Shown: positions 1 to 13,180 of the stretch, piece by piece
Numbering within the stretch: the first letter of the stretch is position 1
How the letters are laid out: every line of letters begins with the position of its first letter
Assembly (NCBI GenBank): GCA_013350335.1
Contig: CM023542.1
Span: forward strand, 8,604,025-8,668,024
Length of the DNA: 64,000 bases
Reading direction: 5' to 3'
From: Chimonanthus salicifolius
Taxonomy: Eukaryota; Streptophyta; Magnoliopsida; Laurales; Calycanthaceae
Notes under the pieces: generated by a model
Told to the model about the DNA's origin: nothing
The model's input: the letters and a program-made list of their open reading frames with translations, nothing else
Database searches by the model: none
Program-made: the position numbers and the translations under genes

Positions 1-132
1 GACAAGTATGATCATTTGACGTGGGTCCCACTGGACGAACGATCGAGATCACCTTCAGAAAAAGAGGGGAAAGGATGAAAAGGAAGTGGGCAAACCTTGC
101 TCTTTTCGTCTCTACATACACAACATGTAAGA

Positions 133-822
133 TCAGACATCTTTCACGACAAGATCTCCGTTCACGAACTCTCTGTAGGCAGCGACTGGCCAAGAGAAGC
201 CTCTGAAGAGAAGCTTCGACGCCAGTGGGACGTCGATGATAATCTCCTTCTGGGTCGGCTTTTTCTCAACTCTAATAGCAATCAAATAGCTCCTCCCAAC
301 CCATCCAATCCACCCTGCGATATACAAGAAGAGAAGCCCAGGAGTGATGAATTCACCCCAGTGCCTTTGATCTCCACTCACGATCAAATGGGGCAACCCA
401 TCCGACCCACAAAGCAGCCCCTGCTTCCCATAGTTATCGAACCTCCGCTTCGTCTTCTCCATTGTAGCTTTGATGGCCAGCGCCGGCGCCGAATCGGGTG
501 CGTAGAGTTTGAGCGAGGACTCCAGCTTCTTCAGCTGCTGCTTCTCGCGCTTGGCGAATTGCTTGGATTCCTTGCATGGGGTGAGGCCAGAAATGTCAGC
601 AACTGCTGGTTGTGGCGCAGAGAGGAGAATGGAGGAGAGAGCAAGAGCAGCTGAGAAGGCAGAGAGAGGTGAGGGAGAAGAATCCGATGAAGATGATGAT
701 GATGGTGTGGGAGACGAGCAGGAGATGGTGGGGCGAAGTTTGGGGGAGAAAAGAAAGGCAGGTTTGGACAAGGGTTTGGAGATGGGCTTGGATAGGGTGG
801 TGGGAATGGCCGTAAGAGACAT
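133..822 (-). CDS. psaF: Photosystem I reaction centre subunit III (PsaF), chloroplast precursor
   Basis: Single-exon 229-aa nuclear-encoded PsaF. It sits on the lumenal side of photosystem I, where its positively charged N-terminal helices dock plastocyanin for electron transfer to P700. Residues 1-75 are a bipartite import sequence: a Ser/Pro-rich stromal transit part, then a hydrophobic thylakoid-transfer stretch (about 57-70) ending in AVA. Cleavage there gives a mature protein starting DISGLTPC (residue 76), 154 aa long, which is the usual plant size. The Lys-rich docking helix is about residues 84-107. The two conserved cysteines are C83 and C138 (mature 8 and 63). The membrane segment is about 160-185 ([18 protein letters not shown]), followed by the conserved end KDV. 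The start is the first ATG of the frame, preceded by a CT-rich leader. Lack of introns is common for this gene. No defects seen. Confidence 0.97.
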   Translation of the reverse strand: MSLTAIPTTLSKPISKPLSKPAFLFSPKLRPTISCSSPTPSSSSSSDSSPSPLSAFSAALALSSILLSAPQPAVADISGLTPCKESKQFAKREKQQLKKLESSLKLYAPDSAPALAIKATMEKTKRRFDNYGKQGLLCGSDGLPHLIVSGDQRHWGEFITPGLLFLYIAGWIGWVGRSYLIAIRVEKKPTQKEIIIDVPLASKLLFRGFSWPVAAYREFVNGDLVVKDV

Positions 823-828
823 GGTTGA

Positions 829-1010
829 TTCTTTAGATGCTCTGGTCTGTACACTCTACGCAAAGGAGAGTGTGGTGAGAGAGAAGGGGAGTGTGGTTTT
901 CGTTTGTAAAGGGAGAGGAGAAGAATGCAAAGGAAAGGAAGATAAGGTCAAGGAAAGAGAGGAGAGAGAGTTTTTGGGTAGGGAGATAAGGTGGGGCTAA
1001 AGAGGAGGTG
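829..1010 (-). promoter_or_regulatory. CT-rich leader / core promoter zone of psaF
   Basis: Immediately upstream of the psaF start the minus strand is strongly pyrimidine-rich (long CTCTCTC and CTTTCC runs; seen as GA-rich on the plus strand). Pyrimidine-patch leaders are common in plant photosynthesis genes. I see no convincing TATAAA box at the expected distance, so the transcription start is not fixed. Confidence 0.35.
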
Positions 1011-2433
1011 AAATGGGAGGAGGTGATTGGGTGGGGGTATTGGGTTTTGAGGTGAGTGTCAGATTTTCTTAGATTTTCCGATCAGATGCATTAGTGGTGG
1101 TGGACTGGTGGTGGGGTTTTTCTGATTCGTTAATATATTCTAATGTTTCTTTCTTTCATTCTTTTCATCTGTATTCTGTATCGCTGTATCAAAATCAAAG
1201 AGTGGATGGTGATGCCTAGCTATGTGAGAGCCTCAGCAAGTGGGGTCCACCATATAAAGAATTTAATAGAAAATTTTAAAATTTAGATAATTAACGTAAA
1301 TATAGATTCAAATGTAAGTAACGCGATGCACTGCAAATATTAAATTAAAATAAATATATATAATGCACGTAAGACTAATGTGTATTTAAATTTTAAAGAA
1401 ATTAATATGAATCTTTATATAGAATTTAAATCATCTACCGCTTCAGTCATCACTAGACAAATTGTAGTGCCATCAATTTTCACTCGATACATGGACAAGA
1501 CAAAAGTAAATTAATTATGAAAAAAATTGTAAATTTATGCAATGATAAAATGATCAATCCACTCTTAGAATTGATCCGTATGACAACTGCTCCACATCAT
1601 AAACTCACTAGTAATACAAGTTACAGGTAGTGTTTTTTTAATTGCCTTGAAGTAATTATATTATAGAAATTTATTTCATGTCTATTGAAGTTATTGATAG
1701 TTAAAAAAATATATGAGGATACCTTAAAATAATACTCCTTCTATCTCAAATTAGTTGCCTTATATGGATTTTAAAATTGTCTCAAAATAGTTCTCATTTA
1801 TATTGGAATAACATAAAGTGTGTTGAAAATAGGATGAGATCACATGGAGTACTAGTCTTATATAGAGAGTTCCTTACAAAATAGAAATGTTTCAAATGAA
1901 ACAACTAAAATAGGACGGAAGGAGTAATAATTTTCCATATTGAGCCAAGTCAATTTGTATTGCATGAAATGCCTTCGACTTTTCACACAATCAAGTTGAA
2001 TAAGCTTGTCACTGATTCAAATACTGCATCAAAATCTGACTTACATTTTAATTTAACTTGGATTTTGCATCTAAGATATCGAGCTGAATTTAGATTTTAC
2101 CCAAATAAAACACCCAAATCTGACAAATTTACATCTCTAGCTATGTATCTTCACCCCGTTCATAAAATAGTACTAATATAGTATGAGCTTGCTGAGGAAA
2201 TTAAACATGGGTTATTTAGAAAAAAACGAAACTATACTTAATTGTGATTGGTTGTGGCTCGTCTGGAGAAGGATGACGAGATCTTGGCGATTCTATACTC
2301 GAGAAGTAAAAATGAACAGTGCCAAAGGCTTGGAAAGAGGTTCACCAAATCTAGACAATAATAAGAGTAACTCATCAGGCGGCATGACAATGGCACTCCA
2401 ACCCACTTTTAAATACTAAGTTAAGCAACCTAC
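1011..2433. other. AT-rich spacer upstream of psaF
   Basis: No gene seen. It holds the psaF upstream region, then AT-rich sequence interrupted only by the Stowaway MITE. Short open frames such as 1960-2181 have no recognisable domain and AT-rich composition, so they are treated as chance. Confidence 0.6.
1735..1924. mobile_element. Stowaway-type MITE, copy 1
   Basis: About 190 bp with terminal inverted repeats: CTCCTTCTATCTCAAATTAG on the left and the complement of a GGACGGAAGGAG end on the right, flanked by TA on both sides. This is the CTCCCTCCGT-type end of Stowaway (Tc1/mariner) MITEs. The interior is AT-rich and non-coding. A related copy lies at 16528-16707. Confidence 0.7.
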
Positions 2434-2583
2434 GGGTGTAGCTCAACATTGCATCTCGTCTTAGGAAGTAGGAAGTTGCGGGTTCAAGCCCATATAGTCT
2501 AACCTTAGTATGCCTTAGTAGTAATAGACTCATCCGTGAAGATTTTAGTAGGATTGTGTCTGAGTTTCCCACACGTTAATCCA
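2434..2583 (+). mobile_element. tRNA-derived SINE, copy 1
   Basis: Starts GGGTGTAGCTCAA, a tRNA-like A-box region, and carries a good B box (GGGTTCAAGCCC near 2478-2489). A body of about 90 bp follows, ending GAGTTTCCCACACGTTAATCC and then an A-rich tail. The same order and the same 3' block occur in the opposite orientation at 19890-20042, so this is a family and not a functional tRNA gene. There is no cloverleaf 3' half after the B box. Confidence 0.72.
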
Positions 2584-2864
2584 AGAAAAAGAATAACAAA
2601 AACAAAGTCAGTCATTCTAACACGGGCAAAATCTTTTAAGAGACAGGATAGAGTGAAATTCTCATTTTATCTTTACTGGTGTACCGTTCATCAAGTATCG
2701 GTGAACTAATAACATACTACTCGGTTCACTGGTACTTAATAAACAGTACACGAGTAGACATAAAATAGAAATTTTACTCTATCCTGTGTCTCCTAAAAGA
2801 TTTTTCCCGTGTTAGAATGGACGCCCCAAAAACAATTGTCTCAAGCATTTCAAATATTTTTCAA

Positions 2865-4388
2865 GGGATCACTTACACACACCCGGAAATCCTGCCACTA
2901 CACACCTGAAATCGGATTTTCGGGTGAAATTACGATTTTACTCCCGTGTTTTCATTCATTCGAATCCAAGTGTAATTTCAATTCATTCGAATGAATGGAC
3001 TGAGCAGGAACACGGAATACTGCTCAGCCCATTCATTTGAATGAATCAGGTTTATTCATTCGATTGAATGGGCCTCATTCATTCAAATGAGTCAATCATT
3101 CGAATGAATGAGGCTCATTCATTCGAATGATTAGTTATAATAATAAAATTTATTTTAAAACTTTAAAGTTATTTTTTGAGCAGTGTGTATTTTCAAAATT
3201 TCTCAAATTAAATATTCGGACTAATTACAATAATCTGATAAAAATACTTTAAGACTTTATGGTCTTTTGAGACTCCTAAATATTTAAAACACAGTATTTT
3301 ACAAATAAAGGTATCCCTAGGGTGTACCAAGAACACATTTAGAAGTGTCAAAAGACCTTAAAGTCTTAAAGTATTTTTATCAGGTTATTGTAATTAGTCT
3401 GAATATTCAATTTAAGAAATTTTACAAATACACAGTGCTTAAAAAATAACTGTCTATGTTTTAAAGAATATTTTATAGCATCGGCAACATACACTTATTT
3501 TTTAAGCACTGTGTATTTCTTAAATTTCTCAAATTAAATATTCGGACTAATTACGATAACCTGATAAAAATATTTATCTTTTGAGACTCTTAAATATTTA
3601 AAACACAGTATTTCACAAATAAGGGTATCCCTAGGGTGTGCCGAAAACACATTTGGAAGTACCAAAAAACCTTAAAGTCTTAAACTATTTTTATCAGGTT
3701 ATCGTAATTAGTCCGGATATTTAATTTGAGAGATTTTAGAAATACACAGCGCTTAAAAAATAAGTGTCTATCTTACCGATGCTATAAAATATTTTTTAAA
3801 ACATAGCCAGTTATTTTTTAAGCACTGTGTATTTCTAAAATTTCTCAAATTGAATATCTGGACTAATCACAATAACCTAATAAAAATACTTTAAGACTTT
3901 AAGGTCTTTTCACACTTCTAAATGTGTTTTTGGCACACCCTAGGGATACCCTTATTTGTAAAATACTGTGTTTTAAATATTTAAGAGTCTCAAAAGACCT
4001 TAAAGTCTTAAAGTATTTTTATCAGATTATCGTAATTAGTCCGAATATTTAATTTGAAAATTTTTAAAAATACATACTGCTCAAAAAATAACTTTAAAGT
4101 TTTAAAATAAATTTTATTACCATAACTAATCATTCGAATGAATGAGCCTGATTCATTCGAATGAATGGGCTAAACAGTATTCCATATTCCTGCTCAACTC
4201 ATTCATTCGAATGAATTGAAATTACACTTGGACATTCATTTGAGTGAATCATTCATTCGAATGAATGTCAAAATGAACTGGACATTCATTCGAATGAATG
4301 AAAACGCGGGAGTAAAATCATAATTTCACCCAAAAATCTGATTTCGGATGTGTAGAGACAAGATTTCTGGGTGTGTATAAGTGCTCCC
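2865..4388. mobile_element. Fold-back (long inverted repeat) element rich in ATTCGAATGAAT palindromes
   Basis: A 1.5 kb structure whose two halves are near-complete reverse complements. The left end GGGATCACTTACACACACCC matches the complement of the right end at 4369-4388, and the homology continues inward through a GGGTGAAATTA-type block (2914 onward versus about 4331 back), ATTCATTCGAATGAAT palindrome clusters, and into the centre near 3627. The interior has three units of about 270-290 bp (about 3166-3450, 3493-3764, 3810-4093), each itself a hairpin with a CCCTAGGG-centred loop. No transposase is encoded and no convincing target-site duplication is seen. A non-autonomous TIR or fold-back transposon is the best reading. 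A truncated relative lies at about 52399-52945. Confidence 0.8.
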
Positions 4389-5838
4389 ATTAGTCTCTTT
4401 TCCATCAAAATCAAAGGCTCTTAAGTCATTGTTTGAAAGTTATTAACTCCTCAACAAAGTTATTGTGCACTTTTTTGGCCCACTTTATTATGAGGATTAA
4501 TTAATTGAAAACCATATTTGAATAATATAAAAAAAGTTTAAATAAGTTGATTTAGTGTTGATGGACACGAGTTGGATTTAATCCAAGAATTTGTGAAATT
4601 CAGATTGAATTCGAATACGGTAGCAATTCAATTTATAGCGGTGAGAGCTTTTCGTGTGCCCTGCACGTTCTGGCTGTAGGCATGTGCCATACACAGGCCT
4701 GGAGAGAGGGAGAGAGATTTTGTACCGCACAACACATGTAGAGACGATTTATTCATAAAAAAAGTCACTTTCATTAGATTTATAAAATCATGTTTTAACT
4801 TTTAATTTTATGGACTTTATTGTCTTAATATTTCAATTTTTGTGGCTTTTCGAATATATTTGATTTATCCAATCACTAATTGTAGACTTCATATTAACAA
4901 ATAGAGCTTTTCAAAAATAGATCTACTAACGAAGTGTCAATATATCATAGGCAGCCATGGATGACATAGGTATTATACAAAGTATAAAATTTCAAGGATG
5001 GAATGTATAGCAATACATTGAGCAGCAGTGGAAATACCCCTTCCCGATCGGTGGGAACCCACACCTCCCCCTCCCACAAAAGAAATTAATTAATAAATAA
5101 ATTATAGATAGTGGTTGAAAAGGATTGAAGGAAAAAAATATTGTGAATGGTAGAGTGATTGATAATAAATGAGAATTAGAATTCAAAAAATTGTCTTAAT
5201 ATAGAAGAGATTATGGCATCTTATGGAATAATGAATAATATTAAAATAAAATAATTTCATAACCCAACCCTAAACACAATCTACAGTCAATATCAATATA
5301 TCCCTCCAAAGATGAGTAATATCAACATATCATTAAAGAAACTATGAAAGTAGGAAACCCCCCATCCTCCCTTTCCTTTGATAAAAAGAAGAAGACGCCA
5401 ATGTTGTAACTCAAACATAAAACACATCTATTGAGCATTGACCAATAATCAATATCAACATATCCCTCTAGAGATGCGTAGAGCACTATCAAAAGGAAGA
5501 AATAGAAACAAATACATTAGAGAATCCTTAAAAGAAAGTTGCAATATGCAAGAGATAAAGACGAGTTGCTTAAAGTGGTTTCGATACACCAATAAAGTGA
5601 AAAAAAAAATGATCATCGTAAGTTAAAAAATAAAGGACTAAAGAATGCATGCAGAAGAATCAAGAACAAACCTTCAAAAACACTTATTGAAGCATGAAGA
5701 GAGGTTATAAATTCAATTGATACACGACGTATCAATTTAGCTACAGCCGACATAGCCATTTAATGGTCCATATTGTATTGGCTGTATCAATTGATATGAC
5801 TATGGCATCAAACTTTCATTTAAAAAAAAAAAAAATAA

Positions 5839-5914
<76 letters not shown>

Positions 5915-7180
5915 TCAACTGTTTTCGATTTAAATTTTACATTGAATATATTTTAAAAAGGTTTAGAAACAAATTATTCACAAGTGACAGGTATTTATCC
6001 ATTCCAACCTCCTTTTCCTTTAGAATTTCCATTTTGAGTTATTTTTATATTTTTTTTTTTAATTTTTGTTCTAAGATAATCTAGATTTTTGAATTTGTTG
6101 TGAAAGTAATTCCATAAAATGAAATTAAATGCTTATAAAATTGAATAGAGATATCTTAATGTGATTAATATAGTTAGTAGAGTATGTGTTACTTTTCTAT
6201 TTTTTTTCAAAAAATTCGTAAAATTCAATTTTTTTAAGATACTTTCCATTTTGGTGTTTCTTGTAGAAAAAATAAATTAAAATGATATACAAATATCTAT
6301 AGAATTAAATGAAGAGCCTTTGATGTGATTAATGTAATTTGTTATGTGTTTGTGTAATTTTTCTAATTTTATAATATTTTCATGAAACAACATTTTTACA
6401 AAAAAATCATGAATTATAGAGTAAAATATTCTCATAACATGAATTTTATATCAGATGTTTTCTCATATTGAGTTTTTATTATCTAAAAGTTTCGGCCATA
6501 CCGGCCACCAACCTGAATAAGTAAAGATATGATGAATTATAGAAAAATGAAGAATACACTTTTTTATAGGATATAATGAAAAAGAATAACTCAAAACCAA
6601 TCCTAAATAGATGAAATTGGTGCTTCAATGATGATAGATGAACATATATCACTGTATTTTGAACCGGCACATCAGTGGTTTTAAATAGATGGAATTTTCT
6701 ACCATGAACAAGTGCAGCAGTCCACCTCAACCAGCAACAGAACCACAAGGAAATTAGAAAAAGGAAAATGGGGCCGAACTAAAACAAACTAGGTGGACAG
6801 TCTACCTGGATGTACAGGACACATGTGGAGCACATTTGAGCATTCTAAATCTTTAAAAATGTTATTTCTTCTTCATATTTAGATCAGCCTAAATGGGTCT
6901 CCATCGATGCATCATCCCTGCTGAATTGATCATGATAAGTAAAATATTTATCAAATGACTTTATTTTGATCTTAAAAATTCAAGAGTTACGATTATTTGG
7001 TAGGTCTCATATTAGACAGTTTGATAATCTTTATAATGATTTATCTTTCCAAACATGGTTTGTGAGACCACTCAGGTTCTCAAGACTAGGCGTTTGCTAG
7101 ACCTGCCAAAGGAAAAGTGACTCCTACCTGTTTGTAAGTATCAAAGGTATTTACCTGGAAACAAGAAGAACTGAAATGCC
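4389..7180. other. Intergenic AT-rich DNA between psaF and the NAIP-like gene
   Basis: No gene recognised. It contains an AT dinucleotide microsatellite (5844-5910) and poly-A/T runs. A candidate AATAAA signal for the downstream minus-strand gene lies at 6960-6965 (seen as TTTATT). Open frames here (for example 4992-5186 and 6479-6748, minus) show no domain and look random. Confidence 0.6.
5844..5910. repeat. (AT)n microsatellite
   Basis: Uninterrupted TA/AT dinucleotide run of about 65 bp following an A-rich stretch. Confidence 0.95.
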
Positions 7181-7189
7181 ATGAAACAA

Positions 7190-7518
7190 AATAGCACTGT
7201 TCAAGGTGTACAAGGAATATACACCAACAGTAAGCTCATACAAGCAGGATTACACCTTGGGTGGATTACCCCATTCGTCACCAGCACCATAGAAAATTTA
7301 TCTCTGGTGATCGTTTTGTCCACACAATGAGGCCAAAAAAGTTGGGGCAAAAAAAAAGCACTCTTGTTAGCCCCAACCATCTAGAAACCCAAATAACATT
7401 GCACTGATTCTAACCTTTTTGTCACATACAGAGCTGACCAAACTACAATAGATGTAGTTCCCCAAAGGCTGTAAATGTTGAGACATTGCTATGTAAGCGG
7501 CAACGACTTGGAAATCAT
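7190..7518 (-). other. Possible spliced 3'-UTR exon of the NAIP-like gene
   Basis: On the minus strand a strong acceptor (pyrimidine-rich TTCTCTGTTTTCAG) ends at 7519, with exon sequence from 7518 downward. A matching donor (ATATAG then GTAACT) lies at 8523, only 9 nt after the stop codon of the coding exon ending at 8533. Joining them gives a 3'-UTR intron of about 1 kb that would not trigger nonsense-mediated decay. The lower limit is not fixed; an AATAAA signal is at 6960-6965. Transcript data would be needed to confirm this. Confidence 0.35.
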
Positions 7519-8465
7519 CTGAAAACAGAGAATGACAGCAAGTTAGAACCTTCTAGTCACTTTAATTTAATTGATAACACATTAAAACTTCATGGAAACT
7601 AATAATCACATAAAAGCAACCTAAAATAAATGGAGATAAAAATACAAAACCCCAGAGAAAAGCACCCTACTGCACCCAGGAGAAACATAACGATAATCTA
7701 TTAATAACCTGAAGAATTTCCAGAAATCTGCATGGTCTGTCTCTTCCGCTTAACATGATATATAAATCATAAATTACTAAAACATCCTACACTTAAAATG
7801 GCCTAACCTTAACTAACTGAGCCACCTAAAGATGGATACCCAATATTCAGTATCATATCAAAGTGGTTAAAATTTTGGAGGACAGATAGTTATCATTGAC
7901 CATGAATTCGTGTTCATGCAGAAATGAAAATTTTCATCAGGTAGATTGTTTCTTTTTTGACACTTTCCACCACATTAATTACTAACACCATCACCTTTCA
8001 AAAAAAATAATTACTACTACCATTTTAAAAAAGCCATACACCACTTCATAGATTCAGGTCCAGAACTGGAAAAAAGAAGAAGCCAGAGAGCTTTATTTGT
8101 CAAATTTATTTATGTAGCAATGGCAGTATAAGAGTACTTTGAGAAGAGCCCATATCACAAAGGAAAGGTGCTCAAAGTCACAACTCACAACCTTAAAGGT
8201 TGCAGACTTGTGTCGAGTCACCATTTCAATTTTTTTTTCTTAAAAAAAGTAATATCACATGCTTAAAAAAACATTTAGGGTAAAGTACAAACTTATTGAG
8301 GCCAAAGGGAAGAGGGCAAAAAGAATCCATGAGTCACCTTTGTTAAGTCAACTAGAATTGCATGGAAGACCTGTCCATTTTACACCCAGTGTATTGTATA
8401 AACTTATTAAATTCCCAGATAAATCCCTTGTCTACGTTGAGTCTCCTACTCTGAAGGAGACCACG

Positions 8466-8502
8466 CAGAGAGAGGGAGAGGGAGAGGGAGAGGGAGAGGG
8501 AG
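8466..8502. repeat. (GGGAGA)n short tandem repeat
   Basis: About five tandem GGGAGA hexamers. They lie just beyond the stop codon of the NAIP-like gene, inside the proposed 3'-UTR intron. Confidence 0.9.
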
Positions 8503-8532
8503 ACCACTACTATAAGCAGTTACCTATATGGT

Positions 8533-11500
8533 CTAACGAATGCTGCGATTTAGAAGCCCTTGAAAGGCTAAATAAAGGTCTTTGTTTTCTATGCCAAATA
8601 TTTCTTCTGCCTTCCTCAAAGTTTCCTGTAATAAATAAATATAAATAACAATTCATTAATCCAATCACCAAAGGTAAATATGGTTAAGACCTCCAATAGG
8701 AATATGAAAATCAATGACAATGATATGACAGGTGACAAGAATTTTAATCAGAAACAAATAATGACAAACATGACAGAGCTGATTCTGCAATGAGTGATGC
8801 AGCACAAAATGCGAATGGTTTTGCAATTGACTAAAGATGCAGCATCAGATTACCTCACGTGATTGCATATGAGAATTAAGCTCCTTAATGTTGATTAGAA
8901 ACGCAGCAAACTGTTCATATGAGAGGCGGCTTCTGAATAATAGTAGAAACAAAATGTGTCAGAAGTAATCTACTGAAACACTCTGAACCAGAAGTACAAA
9001 GACCAAGAACTAACCTTGCTTGTCGGAAGAACTCCTTCCCATCAATTCGAGGTGTGCGTGCTAGAAATTCACATCAACAAAATTCTTAGTTCAAAAACAA
9101 CTCCAGAACATAAAACAATATAGACATGCAAATTGTATTCTATGAAATACCAGAGACTTGTGGAAACACCATCAACATTTTCCTGCCACAAATTTCTGTA
9201 GATATAGGAGCTTTGCTAAAGCTAACAAATGCATGTACTCTTCATACACCCACACATGTGAGCAAGGCAGACATGTATGTGGTTAAAAAAGATTCATAAC
9301 AGATAGAACTAAATGCTATGACCTGACTTCAAAAATCCACGTACATATTTACACTGGTCCACCAGAGTATTAAAGAACATCCTTAGCACATTCATGTCAG
9401 AACCCACCAGAGTTTTGAGTCATCTTGTGTGGATGTGCCATATTCACATATGCAGTTCTTGACTCAGCACGTAGACCCATGCAAATGGGCTTAGTATATA
9501 TGAAAACTATAGAAAGAGGATTGTGATCTATTCAGAGAGAGAGAGAGAGATTGCAAGCAACCTGGAAACTGGCGTCCATGTGGAGGAGAGCTTGGAGCAG
9601 ATGACTGCTGACTTGATGGATACCATGATGATAATGAAGATCTTTCTTCAAACTGAGATTTTGTGGGTGACATAGTACCAGAGGTCATTTTGGGAGATGA
9701 TGCAGCAGAGAACTTGGGTGAACCACCTGTTGATATCACCTTTGGGGTGTTTGTTGAAGTATGTCTGGATGTGATGTACGGAGTCATGGAGAATCTCTGC
9801 CCAGCATATCCTGTGGCTGTAACCATCAGACAGTAAAAATTGCATCATAAAATCTAGATTTTAATGGGTAAGGTTATTATAAAATAATAGAGGAAAAGAT
9901 GTGTCCTTACCATCTTGATGTGTATTCCCCATTTCTGTAGAACCACTCATGAGATTTGATGCCATGTAACCATTAGGAATCCCATCTAAGGCATCATAGT
10001 CATGACAATAAGATTTATTACCGAGCCTTTCGAAAAGGTTTTTTTTTTTTTTTTTTGAAAGGTTCAAAAAGGTTGTAAGATATTTCTAAGTTTCCAACCA
10101 TGAGCAAAAAACTAATTTATACTACCAAGAAAACACAGTTCGATAAACTCATCAAGAATCAATCAGCTTAGCAAGCCAACTCAAATGGAAAAGAAGTCAT
10201 CTGTATCCTGTCAAGTCTGATGAGTTACGTTTTACTCAAATTTGGCTGACTTGCACAATTCAATAGCCTTCCAGCTGAGCCAAGTTTTGAATTTACATAT
10301 GCAACTAAGTAGACTAGCTGGTGCCAACAAATGTAATGCATCCAAGAGACCGAAGGATTGTTTGGCAGTGTGAATGATAGGGATTGAATGGTTATCCCTA
10401 TTCTCTGCATAAAAGAATTTTGGAACATAATCACCATGCTGGCATACGCTAGTGAGGAGCATCCCCATTCTCCTAACTTTTTCATTGGGCTTAAAAAGGA
10501 GGTATTATCTCCATTATCGTCAACTCATTCACCCTCAACGCAAAGGTTCCATCGTCATTTTCCAATGGGGCAATGGTCATCACTGATTCTCCCCAATGGT
10601 GTCATAGCATCGCTTAGAATGGTATCCAAGGCATTGATCTCCACTCCCATGTAAATTAGAGAGGTATTTTTTTTCATATTTTTAGATGTATTTCCAAATT
10701 CATCTCTTTAGTTTGGATTGGGGGAAGGAAAGAGAGATCCTCAAAAGTTGCAGAACCCACCCTTTTCTTCTCAGTCATAAAAGGCAAAATCTTCAAACCC
10801 AATTTTAAGAATCAATCAAAATCATTACAAAATGGTGAATCTCTTTCCAGTGTTAGCATCTCACCTAATTGATATAGTGTGGCAAGATAGACAGTTTTAC
10901 CTCCCTGATTTTCTCAATTCCTAGAATCTTTTAAATAGTAATAGATAGAATCCAAAAGAAATACAGTAGAATCCAGCTAGTACATGAGGACTATACTATC
11001 CAAAACCACAAAATAGAACAGAAAAAGACAATAACAACTCGGCTAGCACACTACTAAGGAGAAACCACAAAATACAATAACCTCCAACCACACAAGCCTA
11101 GCACAACCAGGAACAACAGAAACATAGTAGAACTGCTTAGGCACACGACGAAACAGTCATGAAATCCACAAAAGCCCTTTCTCTCCACTTCAACCAGGAC
11201 CGGCTTGGGTACGGGCCAGTTTTCTCAAAAACCTTCCCTAGGAAAAACCATGAACTATGGTCATTAAAAACAGTTTCAGAAACTATAAAATAAAAAATTC
11301 TTTTTTTTTTATTTTTCAAAAAACTATAACATCTACTTTTTTATTTTTCAAAAATTATTGTTTTTTGCTTAAAATTTTATTTGAACTCATCAATTAAACC
11401 TAAGATAATAATATAATATTATTTATAATATAATAATCATAGCACGGGTTTGACCAAGTTTGACTACAGTTGAACCTAATAGAACCTTATTTAACTCGAC

Positions 11501-13142
11501 CTTCCACCGAGATGGTTCGATTCACAAGCCAGTTTTTAAAACATCGGATGGAATTGTTGGAGGGGCCATGGCCCCCTATTCCCCTTGGTTTTGCCCTTGA
11601 TCTAACCCATGGTCCACACACAACATAGTTGGCACAATAGCAAAAAGTATGAACAAAATAACATGGATACCCCATGCTTACTGCTTTGACGTTTTGAAGT
11701 GAAATATTTTCCCCAATCACACTATATTTTGACTTTAGGTTCTTTTCTGTGTCATTTAGGCCAATGGTTGATGACTCATTTCATTTCTATTTGGAGTTGT
11801 GGAGTCTTTGGTAGTATGGTTTGCTAAAAAGGGTTTACTAAAAAGGACTTGCTGTAATTTTTCAATTTTTTATTTTTTATTTAATCTTTACTTATCATTT
11901 TTCAAGAGAGGCCACGTGCCCAGACCTTGTGGTCACATAATGTAAACCTTTACAACTATGTTATAGGTTCTTGTCAATGTTTCTAGAAAATTACAAAACC
12001 AGTTGAAGTGATTCAGACTACTGTAACTGGTAATTGCTTTATGTCAAAGCCACTAGACGCAAATAATATTTTGGGGGAGGACATGAATGAAATGGGATAA
12101 GACACCCATTCTTTACAATTTTCCAAGCTGTTTTCCAATTCATTGAGATTTTGGAAAGTATTAGAGAAACATTTTGATCAACAATTTGACATCCTTTCAT
12201 GCTTAGACATGAGATCAAGCTAAGTTTGATGCCAGATTCCATGCTATTTGTTTCACCTTGTTTCAGTTTCAGTTGTGGTCTGAACTTTTATCTATTTATT
12301 TGTTTGTTTGTTTGTCTCTTTGGGTTTGTCTGTTGACTATTGGAGACCTATCTTGAACTCAGAACCCATTTGATGTGTATCCATACTCTATCTTGGATTT
12401 GTGGATCATCTAACTCTGAACATATTTTGCAGTAAGATTCCATCTGGGAAAATTCTATAGCATCTACTTAGAATTTTGACATCCTAGACTGTAACCTCAG
12501 GTACCAGAATGAGAAATACATGCAAGATATGGAGCCAGAATTGAGTGCATGAAGTTCTCCATTTTTCAAATTTTTGAACAGTAATTATGTAGAAGCATGA
12601 AATAAAATTGAGATATGGGAAAGAAGAAAATGGAATCTTTTAAGAGAAAGAGTTTTCCCTCTAATGCAATAAGTAAGATAGTAGCATGTTTGAACTAGGT
12701 TTAAAATGCATACAGTAACCATCACTAGATCCAGACAACATTGCATAGATTCAACCTTATTTATTAAGTGAATAGGGCCTAGAATCGTTTCATTCCTGAC
12801 AATTAATGGGCCCAGGCCTCGTCACATCTACCTTAAGATATTCAGTACAAATTTAAACACTTGTAACTGGTATTTGTCTAGTTGGGTAGCCTAGGTGAGG
12901 ATCTTTAGATGTCTGGCCCAGCTAACTCATTGTTCCAATTGTTGGATCTGTACAAGCCTCAGCAGTTTCGTGATATTACGTGGCTACCAAAAAGAGAGAA
13001 AAAAATATTGACAGTGTTCGTAAAGAAAAATACCCTTTAGAGAAACAGCACTGACAACTGGTTGTTCACAAGTCCCTATATCAATAGCTTCTGGTTGCTG
13101 CCAACACGGAAAAAAAAATGAACAAATTGTGGGGTGGGGGGG

Positions 13143-13180
<38 letters not shown>

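Noticed and set aside
97..1000. Plus-strand open frames overlapping psaF (97-654, 509-1000)
   Set aside because: They are antisense shadows of the psaF coding sequence and its CT-rich leader, with low-complexity Glu/Arg/Asp composition.
2434..2510. Possible tRNA gene (A and B boxes, GGGTTCAAGCCC)
   Set aside because: There is no acceptor-stem closure or 3' half after the B box, and the same extended body recurs at 19890-20042, so it is a SINE.
3000..4320. CRISPR-like array from the repeated ATTCGAATGAAT units
   Set aside because: The units are palindromes with irregular spacing inside a plant fold-back element, without unique spacers or cas genes.
8259..8648. Plus-strand 129-codon frame with a Gly-Glu repeat
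   Set aside because: The Gly-Glu stretch is the (GGGAGA)n repeat, and the rest is antisense to the last exon of the NAIP-like gene.
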